A stretch of DNA of 64,000 nucleotides from Nocardioides sp. YR527 (lineage in GTDB: Bacteria > Actinomycetota > Actinomycetes > Propionibacteriales > Nocardioidaceae): the NCBI RefSeq assembly GCF_900101045.1, contig NZ_FNFN01000001.1, positions 744,001-808,000 of the forward strand, read 5' to 3'. The notes under the pieces are model-generated. The model did not search any database. It was not told the DNA's origin and saw nothing but the letters and a program-made list of their open reading frames with translations. Shown piece after piece: positions 42,458-49,537 of this stretch (position 1 is the first letter of the stretch; each line of letters starts with the position of its first letter). Both the position numbers and the translations under genes were made by a program.

Positions 42458-42940
42458 TTACGCCCCTTCGTGCCCGGCGTAGAAGACGAGCCGGAACTTC
42501 CCGACCTGGACCTCGTCGCCGTCCTTGAGGACGACCTTCTCGATCCGGTCTCGGTTGACGTAGGTGCCGTTGAGGCTGCCTACGTCGGAGACCTCGAAGG
42601 TGTCACCGGTGCGCGCGAACTCGGCGTGGCGGCGCGAGACGGTGACGTCGTCGAGGAAGATGTCGCTGTCCGGGTGGCGACCCGCGACGACGGTGTCCTG
42701 GTCGAGCAGAAAGCGGCTTCCGGCACCGGGACCACGCTGCACGACGAGCATGCCGTTGCCCCTCGGCAGGGCCTCGACGGTGGCCGCCTCGATCGGGCTG
42801 AGCACCCGGTCAGAGGTGTCGGCATCAGCGCCGAGCTGAATCGTCGAGGTCTGGTCGGTCCCGGTCAGGCTTACGCCACACTGCGAGCAGAACCGCGCTT
42901 CGTCGGGGTTCTGGCTGCCGCAAGCGGGGCACACGGACAT
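42458..42940 (-). CDS. garA: GarA-like FHA domain protein with N-terminal zinc ribbon
   Basis: 160 residues. C4-x2-C7 and C18-x2-C21 form a zinc ribbon; the FHA domain runs from about 65 to 155 with GRHPDSDIFLDDVTVSRRHAEF and GSLNGTYVNRDRI. Between them QTSTIQL resembles the phospho-threonine tail of GarA/OdhI, which when unphosphorylated inhibits 2-oxoglutarate dehydrogenase and glutamate dehydrogenase. Mycobacterial GarA lies in the same place. GGAG 7 nt before the ATG. A MerR-type dyad lies 37 bp upstream. Confidence 0.87.
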   Translation of the reverse strand: MSVCPACGSQNPDEARFCSQCGVSLTGTDQTSTIQLGADADTSDRVLSPIEAATVEALPRGNGMLVVQRGPGAGSRFLLDQDTVVAGRHPDSDIFLDDVTVSRRHAEFARTGDTFEVSDVGSLNGTYVNRDRIEKVVLKDGDEVQVGKFRLVFYAGHEGA

Positions 42941-42976
42941 TTTTGAGCTCCAGGTTCATCGAGGGCCGGACACCTA

Positions 42977-42997
42977 CCCTCAAGTGAACGTTGAGGG
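42977..42997. promoter_or_regulatory. MerR-type dyad upstream of the FHA/ftsR operon
   Basis: Arms CCCTCAA/TTGAGGG flank GTGAACG. It resembles the site at 41143-41163 and lies in the 101-bp gap between gcvH and garA. Autoregulation by the FtsR-like protein is a reasonable reading. Confidence 0.55.
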
Positions 42998-43041
42998 ATG
43001 GTAACCGCAACCTATCAGGTCGGCCCAGGTGTTCGGTTGAG

Positions 43042-43428
43042 TTACGCGTCGAGTGATGCCTCGTACGCCGCGGCGTCGAGGAGGCTCTCCAGCTCAGTGG
43101 GGTCGGCCGGGGTGACCTCGAAGAGCCAGCCACCGCCGTAGGGGTCGTCGTTGACCAGCTCGGGGGTGGCGTCGAGCGATCCGTTGACCGCGACGACCTC
43201 CCCGGAGATCGGCGCGTAGATGTCGCTGACCGACTTGGTCGACTCGAGCTCGCCGCAGCTCTCGCCCGAGGTGATCGTGTCGCCGACGGCCGGCATCGAC
43301 ACGTAGACGATGTCGCCCAGAGCGTCCTGGGCGTAGTTGGTGATCCCGACCCGTACGGAGCCCTCGGTCTCGCCAGGGTTGCGCAGCCACTCGTGCTCGC
43401 TGGTGTACTTCAGGTCCTCGGGGTACAC
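43042..43428 (-). CDS. gcvH: Glycine cleavage system H protein
   Basis: About 128 residues. The lipoyl lysine is in ELESTKSVSDIYAPISGEVVAVN and the domain ends NDDPYGGGWLFEVTP, as usual. It shuttles the aminomethyl group between GcvP and GcvT. GTG 43428 has GAGGAG 6 nt upstream; the ATG at 43434 touches that site directly and is less likely, though it adds only two residues. Confidence 0.93.
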   Translation of the reverse strand: MYPEDLKYTSEHEWLRNPGETEGSVRVGITNYAQDALGDIVYVSMPAVGDTITSGESCGELESTKSVSDIYAPISGEVVAVNGSLDATPELVNDDPYGGGWLFEVTPADPTELESLLDAAAYEASLDA

Positions 43429-43521
43429 GGCCATCTCCTCATCAGGCGTACTTGTCTGGCTGCGAGAGATCGTCCCGCGAGCCGGTTGTCGAAACCCTAC
43501 TGCGCCCCACCGACGAAACCG

Positions 43522-44868
43522 TCAGCGGGACACGGTGTGAATCGACTCGATGTCGATCTTCTCCTCCGGCTCCACCTTGACCTCCGCGCCCTGCTCCTCG
43601 AGCTGGTCCTGCGGGCCCTGGTAGAAGTCGATCGCGCCGGCCAGCGTGTCGGGCGGGCCGATCACCTTGAGGCGGTACGGCGGGCTGATCAGCTCGCCGC
43701 CGACGTTGAGCCCCTGGCCGGGCTGGCTGACCTCGATCGAGGACGACGCCACCAGGCGTACGGCCTCGCCGTCGGCCCCTTCGATCTCCATCGCCTCGGC
43801 GCCGCTCGTACGCAGCTCCTCGATCAGGTCGAGGAGCGCGGTCAGCCGCAGCGGGTCGGCGCCGGGGTCGATCTCGATGGTGATCCCCGGACCGCTGACC
43901 GGCACCGTCCCGGCGATCACCCGCAGCGTGTCGACCTGCTCCTCGGCACGCTGGAGAGCGGTCTGCTGCTGGAGGGTCTGGTCCTCGAGCTCGTCGCGGG
44001 TCCCCTCGAGCTCCTCGATCTGCTCCTGCGCCTTCTGCGTGGTGCCGGCCAGGCCGGAGAGGATGTCGATCAGCTCCTGCTCACGCAGACCGGCGTACGT
44101 CGAGTCCTCGGTGTTCGTCTGGACCTGCACCACCGCGGCGTAGCCGAGTACGCAGAGCAGGACCGCCACGGCCACCTGGCCGCGCCGGAAGTGGGTGAGC
44201 GCGTCGAAGAGTCGCGCCCGGCCGACCAGCGGCTCCGGCTCCCCGGGTTCGTCCTCGGGTTCGTCCTCGGGCTCGTCCGACTCGTCAGCGTCTTCGGCCT
44301 TCTGGGTCTTCGGAAGCTCCTCGGCCTCGTTGACCTGTTCGGGCCGCTCGTCTCCGGCCGCATCCTCGACCTCGTCGGGCTCTGGGCTGTCCGCGGGCTC
44401 ATCGGCCTTCTCGGCCTCCGGCTCCTCCGGCTGCTCCGGCTCCTCCGGCTGCTCCGGCTCCTCCGGCTCGACTGCCTCCGCCGCAGCAGGTTCGAGATCG
44501 TCCGCCTTGTCGGTGGACTCGACCGGCGCGTCGTCTGATTCCTCGGGCTCCTTGGCGGAGGTGGCCTCGGCCGCCTGCTCCTGCTCCTCGGGCTCGTCGG
44601 CAGCCTCATCGGACGCAGCCTCGTCGGGTGCGTCCGCCTCCGACGGCTCCTCGGCCTCGGCGGCGGTCGGCTCGACAGACTCTGCGGGCGCCTGCTCAGC
44701 CGTCGGCGTACCTTCCTCGGAGGTCTCGGGTGTGGCGCCGTCGTCGGTCACAGGCTCGGTGACGGCCTCCTCCGCGGGCTCGGCGGGCTTCTTCGCCGGT
44801 GCCTTCTTCGCCGGGGTCCGCTTGGCCGCGGTCCGCTTCACCGGGGGCCTCCTCTTCCGGTCAGGCAT
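43522..44868 (-). CDS. DUF881 protein with long basic/acidic N-terminal tail
   Basis: 448 residues from ATG 44868. Residues 1-28 are Lys/Arg/Ala/Pro-rich (KRTAAKRTPAKKAPAKK), 29-213 are strongly acidic with a repeated EEPEQP unit, then one membrane helix (about 231-248), a coiled coil and the DUF881 domain (SGPGITIEIDPGADPLR, ISPPYRLKVIGPPDTL). Usual DUF881 proteins lack such a tail. By synteny it matches Rv1825, linked to division/peptidoglycan assembly. It overlaps the small basic protein gene by 8 nt. Confidence 0.85.
   Translation of the reverse strand: MPDRKRRPPVKRTAAKRTPAKKAPAKKPAEPAEEAVTEPVTDDGATPETSEEGTPTAEQAPAESVEPTAAEAEEPSEADAPDEAASDEAADEPEEQEQAAEATSAKEPEESDDAPVESTDKADDLEPAAAEAVEPEEPEQPEEPEQPEEPEAEKADEPADSPEPDEVEDAAGDERPEQVNEAEELPKTQKAEDADESDEPEDEPEDEPGEPEPLVGRARLFDALTHFRRGQVAVAVLLCVLGYAAVVQVQTNTEDSTYAGLREQELIDILSGLAGTTQKAQEQIEELEGTRDELEDQTLQQQTALQRAEEQVDTLRVIAGTVPVSGPGITIEIDPGADPLRLTALLDLIEELRTSGAEAMEIEGADGEAVRLVASSSIEVSQPGQGLNVGGELISPPYRLKVIGPPDTLAGAIDFYQGPQDQLEEQGAEVKVEPEEKIDIESIHTVSR
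44421..44469. repeat. 18-bp tandem repeat inside the DUF881 gene
   Basis: GCTCCTCCGGCTGCTCCG occurs at 44421 and 44439, with a partial third copy from 44457. On the minus strand it encodes the EEPEQP repeats of the acidic tail. Copy number may vary between strains. Confidence 0.7.
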
Positions 44869-45193
44869 GGAAGATGTGCCTCCGGATGGCTGCGACGTTG
44901 GTGAAGATGCGGATGCCGAGGACGACGATGACACCGGTGGAGAGCTGGCCGCCGACGCCGAGGCGGTCACCGAGATAGACGATGCCGGCGGCGATGACGA
45001 CGTTGCTGATGAACGAGACGACGAAGACCTTGTCGTCGAAGATGCCGTCCATGAAAGCGCGCAGCGCACCGAAGACCGCGTCCAGCGCGGCGACGACGGC
45101 GATCGGCAGGTATGGCGCCAGACCGACAGGGACCTCGGGCTGGAAGAACAGTCCCAGCACGATGCCGATCACTAGGCCGATGACGGCGATCAT
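44861..45193 (-). CDS. Small basic protein, DUF1290
   Basis: 110 residues with three membrane helices: MIAVIGLVIGIVLGLFFQPEVP, LPIAVVAALDAVFGALRAFMDGIFDDKVFV and FISNVVIAAGIVYLGDRLGVG, the classic sbp/DUF1290 pattern. It lies between two DUF881 genes as in mycobacteria (Rv1824). Overlaps both neighbours (4 nt upstream, 8 nt downstream). Function unknown. Confidence 0.92.
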   Translation of the reverse strand: MIAVIGLVIGIVLGLFFQPEVPVGLAPYLPIAVVAALDAVFGALRAFMDGIFDDKVFVVSFISNVVIAAGIVYLGDRLGVGGQLSTGVIVVLGIRIFTNVAAIRRHIFHA

Positions 45194-46119
45194 TCTTCGC
45201 GGTCCCCTTCGCTGTTCTCTTCGGAGTCTTCGTCGGTGTTGTCGGTGGGCTTCTCGGAGCCCTGGGTGCCCTTGTCCTTGGACTTGGCCCCGAGGTGGGT
45301 CAACTCCAGCAGATCAGGCGGCGCCGCGGGAAGGGTGAGCCGGTCGATGTTCTCGACGTCGTAGGGCATCCCGTAGTCCTGCGTCGTGGTGTGAATCATC
45401 GCGCCGGAGACCGTCTCGGCGAAGCGTGCGGCCAGCGTACGCGTGTCGCCGATGGCCGACACCTCATAGGGCGGCGAGAGCGAGACGTCGTTCATCCGGA
45501 GGGTGGCGCCGGAGGTGATCACGCCGCTGCGCGGGGTGACCCGCTGGCCGTCGACGGCCACGGCGGTCGCGCCCGCCTGCCACAGTCCGTTGACGATCAC
45601 GGCGAGATCGTAGTCGCGCACGGTGCCGCCCTCGCTACCGTCGGCGGCGTTGTCGATGGTGATCCTGATCCCCGAGCCGGTCACCGGGGCGAACCCGGTC
45701 TCCTCCGCGGTCGCCGCGGCGCTCGAGGATGCCGACTCGGCCCGCAGACCGAGCGCGTTGAGCGCCGATTCACGGCTCTGGTTGTCCTCACGCAGCGCGG
45801 AGATCTCCTTGTGCAGGTCGGCGATCCGGTCCTGGCGCTGCTCGATGCGGTCGACCAGGACCTGCCTGCTGGTCTGGCGGATGTCCTCGTTGCGGGAGGT
45901 CTGCACCGCGGCGGTCGTGGCCAGCAGCGCGAACAGCCCGACCACCACCATCGCCCACAGGCCCGGCCGGCGACGCCGGGTCGGCTCCTCCCCCGTGGGC
46001 TCGCGCCGCTCGGCGGCGGCCATGTAGTCGGAGTCGATCGCCTGGTCGGTGATGCGGTCCAGCAGAGGCTTGGTGACGTAGGCGCGCAGGTCCTCGGAGC
46101 CCGGGATCTGGTCAGGCAC
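45190..46119 (-). CDS. DUF881 family protein (Rv1823-like)
   Basis: About 309 residues. A membrane helix at about 55-75 (GLWAMVVVGLFALLATTAAV) precedes a coiled coil (VDRIEQRQDRIADLHKEISALRE) and the DUF881 domain (GSGIRITIDNAADG, SLSPPYEVSAIGDTRTL). The tail is acidic. Start codon is uncertain: GTG 46119 overlaps the pgsA-like stop by 8 nt, GTG 46131 by 20 nt. Stop forms an ATGA overlap with the DUF1290 gene. Confidence 0.88.
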   Translation of the reverse strand: MPDQIPGSEDLRAYVTKPLLDRITDQAIDSDYMAAAERREPTGEEPTRRRRPGLWAMVVVGLFALLATTAAVQTSRNEDIRQTSRQVLVDRIEQRQDRIADLHKEISALREDNQSRESALNALGLRAESASSSAAATAEETGFAPVTGSGIRITIDNAADGSEGGTVRDYDLAVIVNGLWQAGATAVAVDGQRVTPRSGVITSGATLRMNDVSLSPPYEVSAIGDTRTLAARFAETVSGAMIHTTTQDYGMPYDVENIDRLTLPAAPPDLLELTHLGAKSKDKGTQGSEKPTDNTDEDSEENSEGDREE

Positions 46120-46804
46120 GGCTCGCACCACCCTTCTCCCGCGGCGGGGTGGTGGCCATCAGGCGACGCGCCTCCTGGGCGTAGAGGACCAGGCTCCACC
46201 ACAGCAGCAGGATCCCCCACAGCGCGAAGGCCCATCCGAAGGCCTGCGCCACCTGGATCGGCAGGCTCGGCTCCAGGCCGAGATCGAGGGTCTCGGGGAT
46301 GTCGTGGCTGAGGTAGAGCAGCGGGAAGGAGGCCAACAGGCAGAACGCGGCCACCTTGCCGAGGAGATGGACCGGAAGCGTACGCACCCCACGGCTGCGC
46401 AGCGCCGGGATCATCGCCAGCAGGCCGACGAACCGCAGCGGCACCAGCAGCGCGATCGGCCACGGGATCACGTCGATCTGCCAGAGCGCGAGGATGGCGG
46501 CCAGGACGAAGACGGTGTTGGCCACCACGTCGAGCAGCTCGCCCGAGCGGCGGCGGCCCAGCTGCTTGCGGTTCAGCCAGCTGTCCAGCAGGTCGGTGAT
46601 GATCGCGAGACCGAACGCGGAGAGCGCGATCGTGTCGTCCTCGGCGATCATCACCGCCCACAGCATCACCGGCGCGTAGACGAGCCGCAGGATGCTGAGC
46701 AGCTTGCCGAGCACGGGCTGGTTGCGGTCGGCCGAGCCATGGGGTCGCCGACGCGCGTCCCGGCCATGTTGCAGGCGGGGATCACCGGATCGACGGTTGG
46801 GCAT
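46112..46804 (-). CDS. CDP-alcohol phosphatidyltransferase family protein (PgsA2-like), degenerate active site
   Basis: About 230 residues with six hydrophobic helices. The CAP motif region reads TDLLDSWLNRKQLGRRRSGELLDVVAN. Compared with the consensus D-x2-D-G-x2-A-R-x8-G-x3-D-x3-D, the Gly is Ser, the Ala is Asn, and the last Asp, the proposed catalytic base, is Asn. ATG 46804 is chosen (AGGAG about 9 nt upstream). Synteny with M. tuberculosis pgsA2 (Rv1822). A phosphatidyltransferase activity is uncertain. Confidence 0.82.
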   Translation of the reverse strand: MPNRRSGDPRLQHGRDARRRPHGSADRNQPVLGKLLSILRLVYAPVMLWAVMIAEDDTIALSAFGLAIITDLLDSWLNRKQLGRRRSGELLDVVANTVFVLAAILALWQIDVIPWPIALLVPLRFVGLLAMIPALRSRGVRTLPVHLLGKVAAFCLLASFPLLYLSHDIPETLDLGLEPSLPIQVAQAFGWAFALWGILLLWWSLVLYAQEARRLMATTPPREKGGASRA

Positions 46805-46846
46805 CTGCGGGCTCTCCTCTGTCACCAGACGCGGCACGAGCCAACC

Positions 46847-47905
46847 CTAGTCGGTGGGCGTGGAGTCGTCGGCGTGGGCGGCGTCGCGGATCTCGCCGAC
46901 CAGCTCCTCGATGACATCCTCCAGCGTCGCCAGCCCGATCGTGCTGCCGTCCTCACGGACGACCCGGGCCAGGTGGGCGCCGCGGCGCTGCAGGGTCTCG
47001 AGCGTCTCGTGGAGCGCGTCGTCGGGAGTGACCGTCGCGAACGGGCGGATCCACTTGTTCTGGACGGGCTGCCTGCGGCGTACGTCATCGGGCTCGAGTA
47101 CGTCCTTGATGTGCAGGTAGCCGACCAGGTCGCCGCTCTCGCCCGCGACCGGGAACCGGCTGTAGCCGGTCGAGGCGCACACCGCCTCGATGTCGTCACC
47201 CGAGGCGCCGCGCGGCACGATCGTCCATTCGGAGATCGGGATGGTGACCTTGGCGACCGTCTTCTCGGTGAAGCCGAGCGCGCCGGCCAGACGGCCGTAC
47301 TCGTCCTCCTCCAGCAGCCCCTCGCCGCGGGACTCCTCGACCATGGCGGCCACCTCCGCCCGGGTGAACGCGGAGCTCACCTCGTCCTTGGGCTCGATGC
47401 CGAGCGCCCGGATGCACACGTTGGCGACGTAGTTGAACGCGACGATGATCGGGCGCAGCACGTAGACGACCGCGTAGATGGCCGGGCCGAGGACCAGGGC
47501 GGCCTTGTCGGGGCCGGCCAGTGCGATGTTCTTCGGCACCATCTCGCCGACCACCACGTGCAGATAGGTGACCACGAGCATCGCGATCACGAACGCGACC
47601 GGATGGTGGAAGGCCTCGGGCAGACCGATCAGGTCGAAGCCGGGCTCGAGCAGGTGGGCGAGCGCCGGCTCGGTGATCGCCAGCAGCAGCACCGAGCAGA
47701 CGGTGATGCCCAGCTGGGCGCCGGCCATCATCAGGCTGATGTTCTCCATCGCCCGCAGCGTGATCTTGGCCATCTGCGAGCCTGCCTGGGCGGCCGGCTC
47801 GATCTGGCTGCGCCGCGCCGAGACCAGGGCGAACTCCGAGCCGACGAAGAAGCCGTTGGCGAGCAGCAGCACCAGGCCGAGCAGAAGTCCCATCGTGGTG
47901 CTCAT
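46847..47905 (-). CDS. CNNM/hemolysin-type membrane protein (DUF21 + CBS pair)
   Basis: 352 residues. N-terminal DUF21 domain: GLVLLLANGFFVGSEFALVSARRSQIEPAA and LLAITEPALAHLLEP with four membrane segments; then two CBS repeats (ASGDDIEAVCASTGYSRFPVAGESGDLVGYLHIKDVL). The C-terminal CorC/HlyC domain is missing, unlike the next gene. Relatives take part in Mg2+ or Co2+ homeostasis. Start overlaps the preceding gene by 1 nt (ATGA context). Confidence 0.87.
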   Translation of the reverse strand: MSTTMGLLLGLVLLLANGFFVGSEFALVSARRSQIEPAAQAGSQMAKITLRAMENISLMMAGAQLGITVCSVLLLAITEPALAHLLEPGFDLIGLPEAFHHPVAFVIAMLVVTYLHVVVGEMVPKNIALAGPDKAALVLGPAIYAVVYVLRPIIVAFNYVANVCIRALGIEPKDEVSSAFTRAEVAAMVEESRGEGLLEEDEYGRLAGALGFTEKTVAKVTIPISEWTIVPRGASGDDIEAVCASTGYSRFPVAGESGDLVGYLHIKDVLEPDDVRRRQPVQNKWIRPFATVTPDDALHETLETLQRRGAHLARVVREDGSTIGLATLEDVIEELVGEIRDAAHADDSTPTD

Positions 47906-49248
47906 CAGCCGATCACCTGCATCGAGATCCGGTCGATCCGGCGGCCTTCCATGACCTCCACGGTCAGCTTCACGTACCTCGCGTACACATCGTCGTCATC
48001 GGCGTCCGACGGCGGGTTGCCGGGGACGGTCAGCTCGGCGGAGGCGCCACGCTCGGGGATGCGGCCGAGCAGGCTCAGCATCAGACCGGCGACGGTGTCG
48101 TAGTCCTCGCTCTCGGGCAGGGCGACACCAGTGATGTCCTCGACCTCGTCGGGACGCAGCAGCCCCGACAGCGACCAGCCGCCGTCGCGGCGCAGCCGGG
48201 CTCGGGCGCTGAGCGGGTCGTGCTCGTCTGCGATATCGCCGACGATCTCCTCGATCACGTCCTCGAGGGTGACGATGCCGGCCTGGTCGCCGTACTCGTC
48301 GAGCACCACGGCCAGCTGGAACCCCTCGGCGCGCAGCAGCGCCATCAGCGGGTCCAGCCGCAGCGAGTCGGGCACGACCACCGGCGGCACCATGAGGTGC
48401 TTGACCTTGGCCGTCGACCGCTCGTGCACCGGCAGCGCCACGGCCGCCTTGACGTGCACCGTGCCGACCACGGCCTCGCGGTCGTCGAGCACCGGGAAGC
48501 GGGAGTTGCCCGTACGCCGGGTGAGCTCGATCAGCGCCTCGGCGCGGTCGTTGTGGTCGAGACTGTGGACGCGTACGCGCGGGGTCATGATCTCCCCCGC
48601 CGTGCGGGTGCCGAACTCGACCGAGCGTTCCATCAGCTCGGCGGTGTCGGCGTCGAGGGTGCCCTCGTGGGCGCTGCGCTGGATCAGCGAGGAGAGCTCG
48701 GCCGAGCTGCGCGCCGAGCGCAGCTCCTCCTGCGGCTCCATGCCCAGGCGGCGCACGATGGCGTTGGCGGTGCCGTTGAGCACCTTGATCGGGCCGCGCA
48801 TGAGCCGGGTGAAGGCCCGCATCGGACCCTGAGTGACGCGCGCGGTCTCCAGGGGCAGGGCCAGCGCGAGGTTCTTCGGGACGAGCTCGCCGAAGAGCAT
48901 CGTCACGATCGTGGAGAGGGTCAGCGCGATCGTCACCGCGATCCCCGTCACCGCCCCCTCGGGCAGCCCGGTCGCGAGCAGCGGCGCGTCGATCAGCTCG
49001 GCGATCGCCGGCTCCGACATCCAGCCGATGCCGAGGTTGGTCACGGTGATGCCGACCTGCGCGCCGGAGAGGTTGCTGGAGAGCTCCTTCATCGCGCGGA
49101 GCACGCCTTGGGCGCGCTTGTCGCCCTGCTCGGCCGCCATCTCCACCTGGGAGTGGTCGACCGTCACCAGGGAGAACTCGGCGGCCACGAACACACCGCA
49201 GGCAGCGACCAGCAACAGGGCCAGGAGGATGAACAGGACTTCGGTCAT
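47905..49248 (-). CDS. CNNM/CorC-like membrane protein (DUF21 + CBS + CorC_HlyC)
   Basis: 447 residues. DUF21 (CGVFVAAEFSLVTVDHSQVEMAAE), two CBS modules (IMTPRVRVHSLDHNDRAEALIELTRRTGNSRFPVLDDRE) and a C-terminal CorC_HlyC domain (LQ...LPESEDYDTVAGLMLSLLGRIPE). Paired DUF21 genes are common in actinobacteria and may form a hetero-oligomeric divalent-cation transporter. It is first in the two-gene operon. Confidence 0.9.
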   Translation of the reverse strand: MTEVLFILLALLLVAACGVFVAAEFSLVTVDHSQVEMAAEQGDKRAQGVLRAMKELSSNLSGAQVGITVTNLGIGWMSEPAIAELIDAPLLATGLPEGAVTGIAVTIALTLSTIVTMLFGELVPKNLALALPLETARVTQGPMRAFTRLMRGPIKVLNGTANAIVRRLGMEPQEELRSARSSAELSSLIQRSAHEGTLDADTAELMERSVEFGTRTAGEIMTPRVRVHSLDHNDRAEALIELTRRTGNSRFPVLDDREAVVGTVHVKAAVALPVHERSTAKVKHLMVPPVVVPDSLRLDPLMALLRAEGFQLAVVLDEYGDQAGIVTLEDVIEEIVGDIADEHDPLSARARLRRDGGWSLSGLLRPDEVEDITGVALPESEDYDTVAGLMLSLLGRIPERGASAELTVPGNPPSDADDDDVYARYVKLTVEVMEGRRIDRISMQVIG

Positions 49249-49423
49249 CGCACCAACCTCGGCTGGTACGGCCGCGAGTCACACAGCGGGCATGGATATT
49301 GGCCGGGTTGCGGTCCGTCCATCGGGGTTCAGATCGTCCTTAGCTGTTGGAAGTGCGGTCAGCCTACATGGCTGTGGTTGCGCCTCCTGCGTTTGCTGTG
49401 CGGGGCCTTGAGGGACGTGTCGC

Positions 49424-49447
49424 GTTCCGGACACGGTTGTCCAGAAC
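49424..49447. promoter_or_regulatory. Near-perfect dyad in the GMC oxidoreductase promoter
   Basis: Arms GTTCCGGACA and TGTCCAGAAC pair with one mismatch over a CGGT spacer. It is just before a -35-like TTGACA at 49461, so it may be an operator. Confidence 0.45.
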
Positions 49448-49460
49448 GGGGCTGTGAGCC

Positions 49461-49466
49461 TTGACA
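49461..49466 (+). promoter_or_regulatory. -35 element of the GMC oxidoreductase promoter
   Basis: Consensus TTGACA about 70 nt before the start codon. The -10 at 17-18 nt is not a good match (CAACTCT region), so the assignment is tentative. Confidence 0.35.
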
Positions 49467-49537
49467 CATCTCACCCGTTCGTCAACTCTTACGCGGCAGT
49501 AACCGACGAATCACGAGCCGAGGGAGTCCCCTTGACC

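Noticed and set aside
44869-45069. 67-residue extension of the DUF881 protein (start 45069)
   Set aside because: Ser-rich shadow sequence over the DUF1290 gene; MPDRKRRPPVKRT at 44868 is the natural start.
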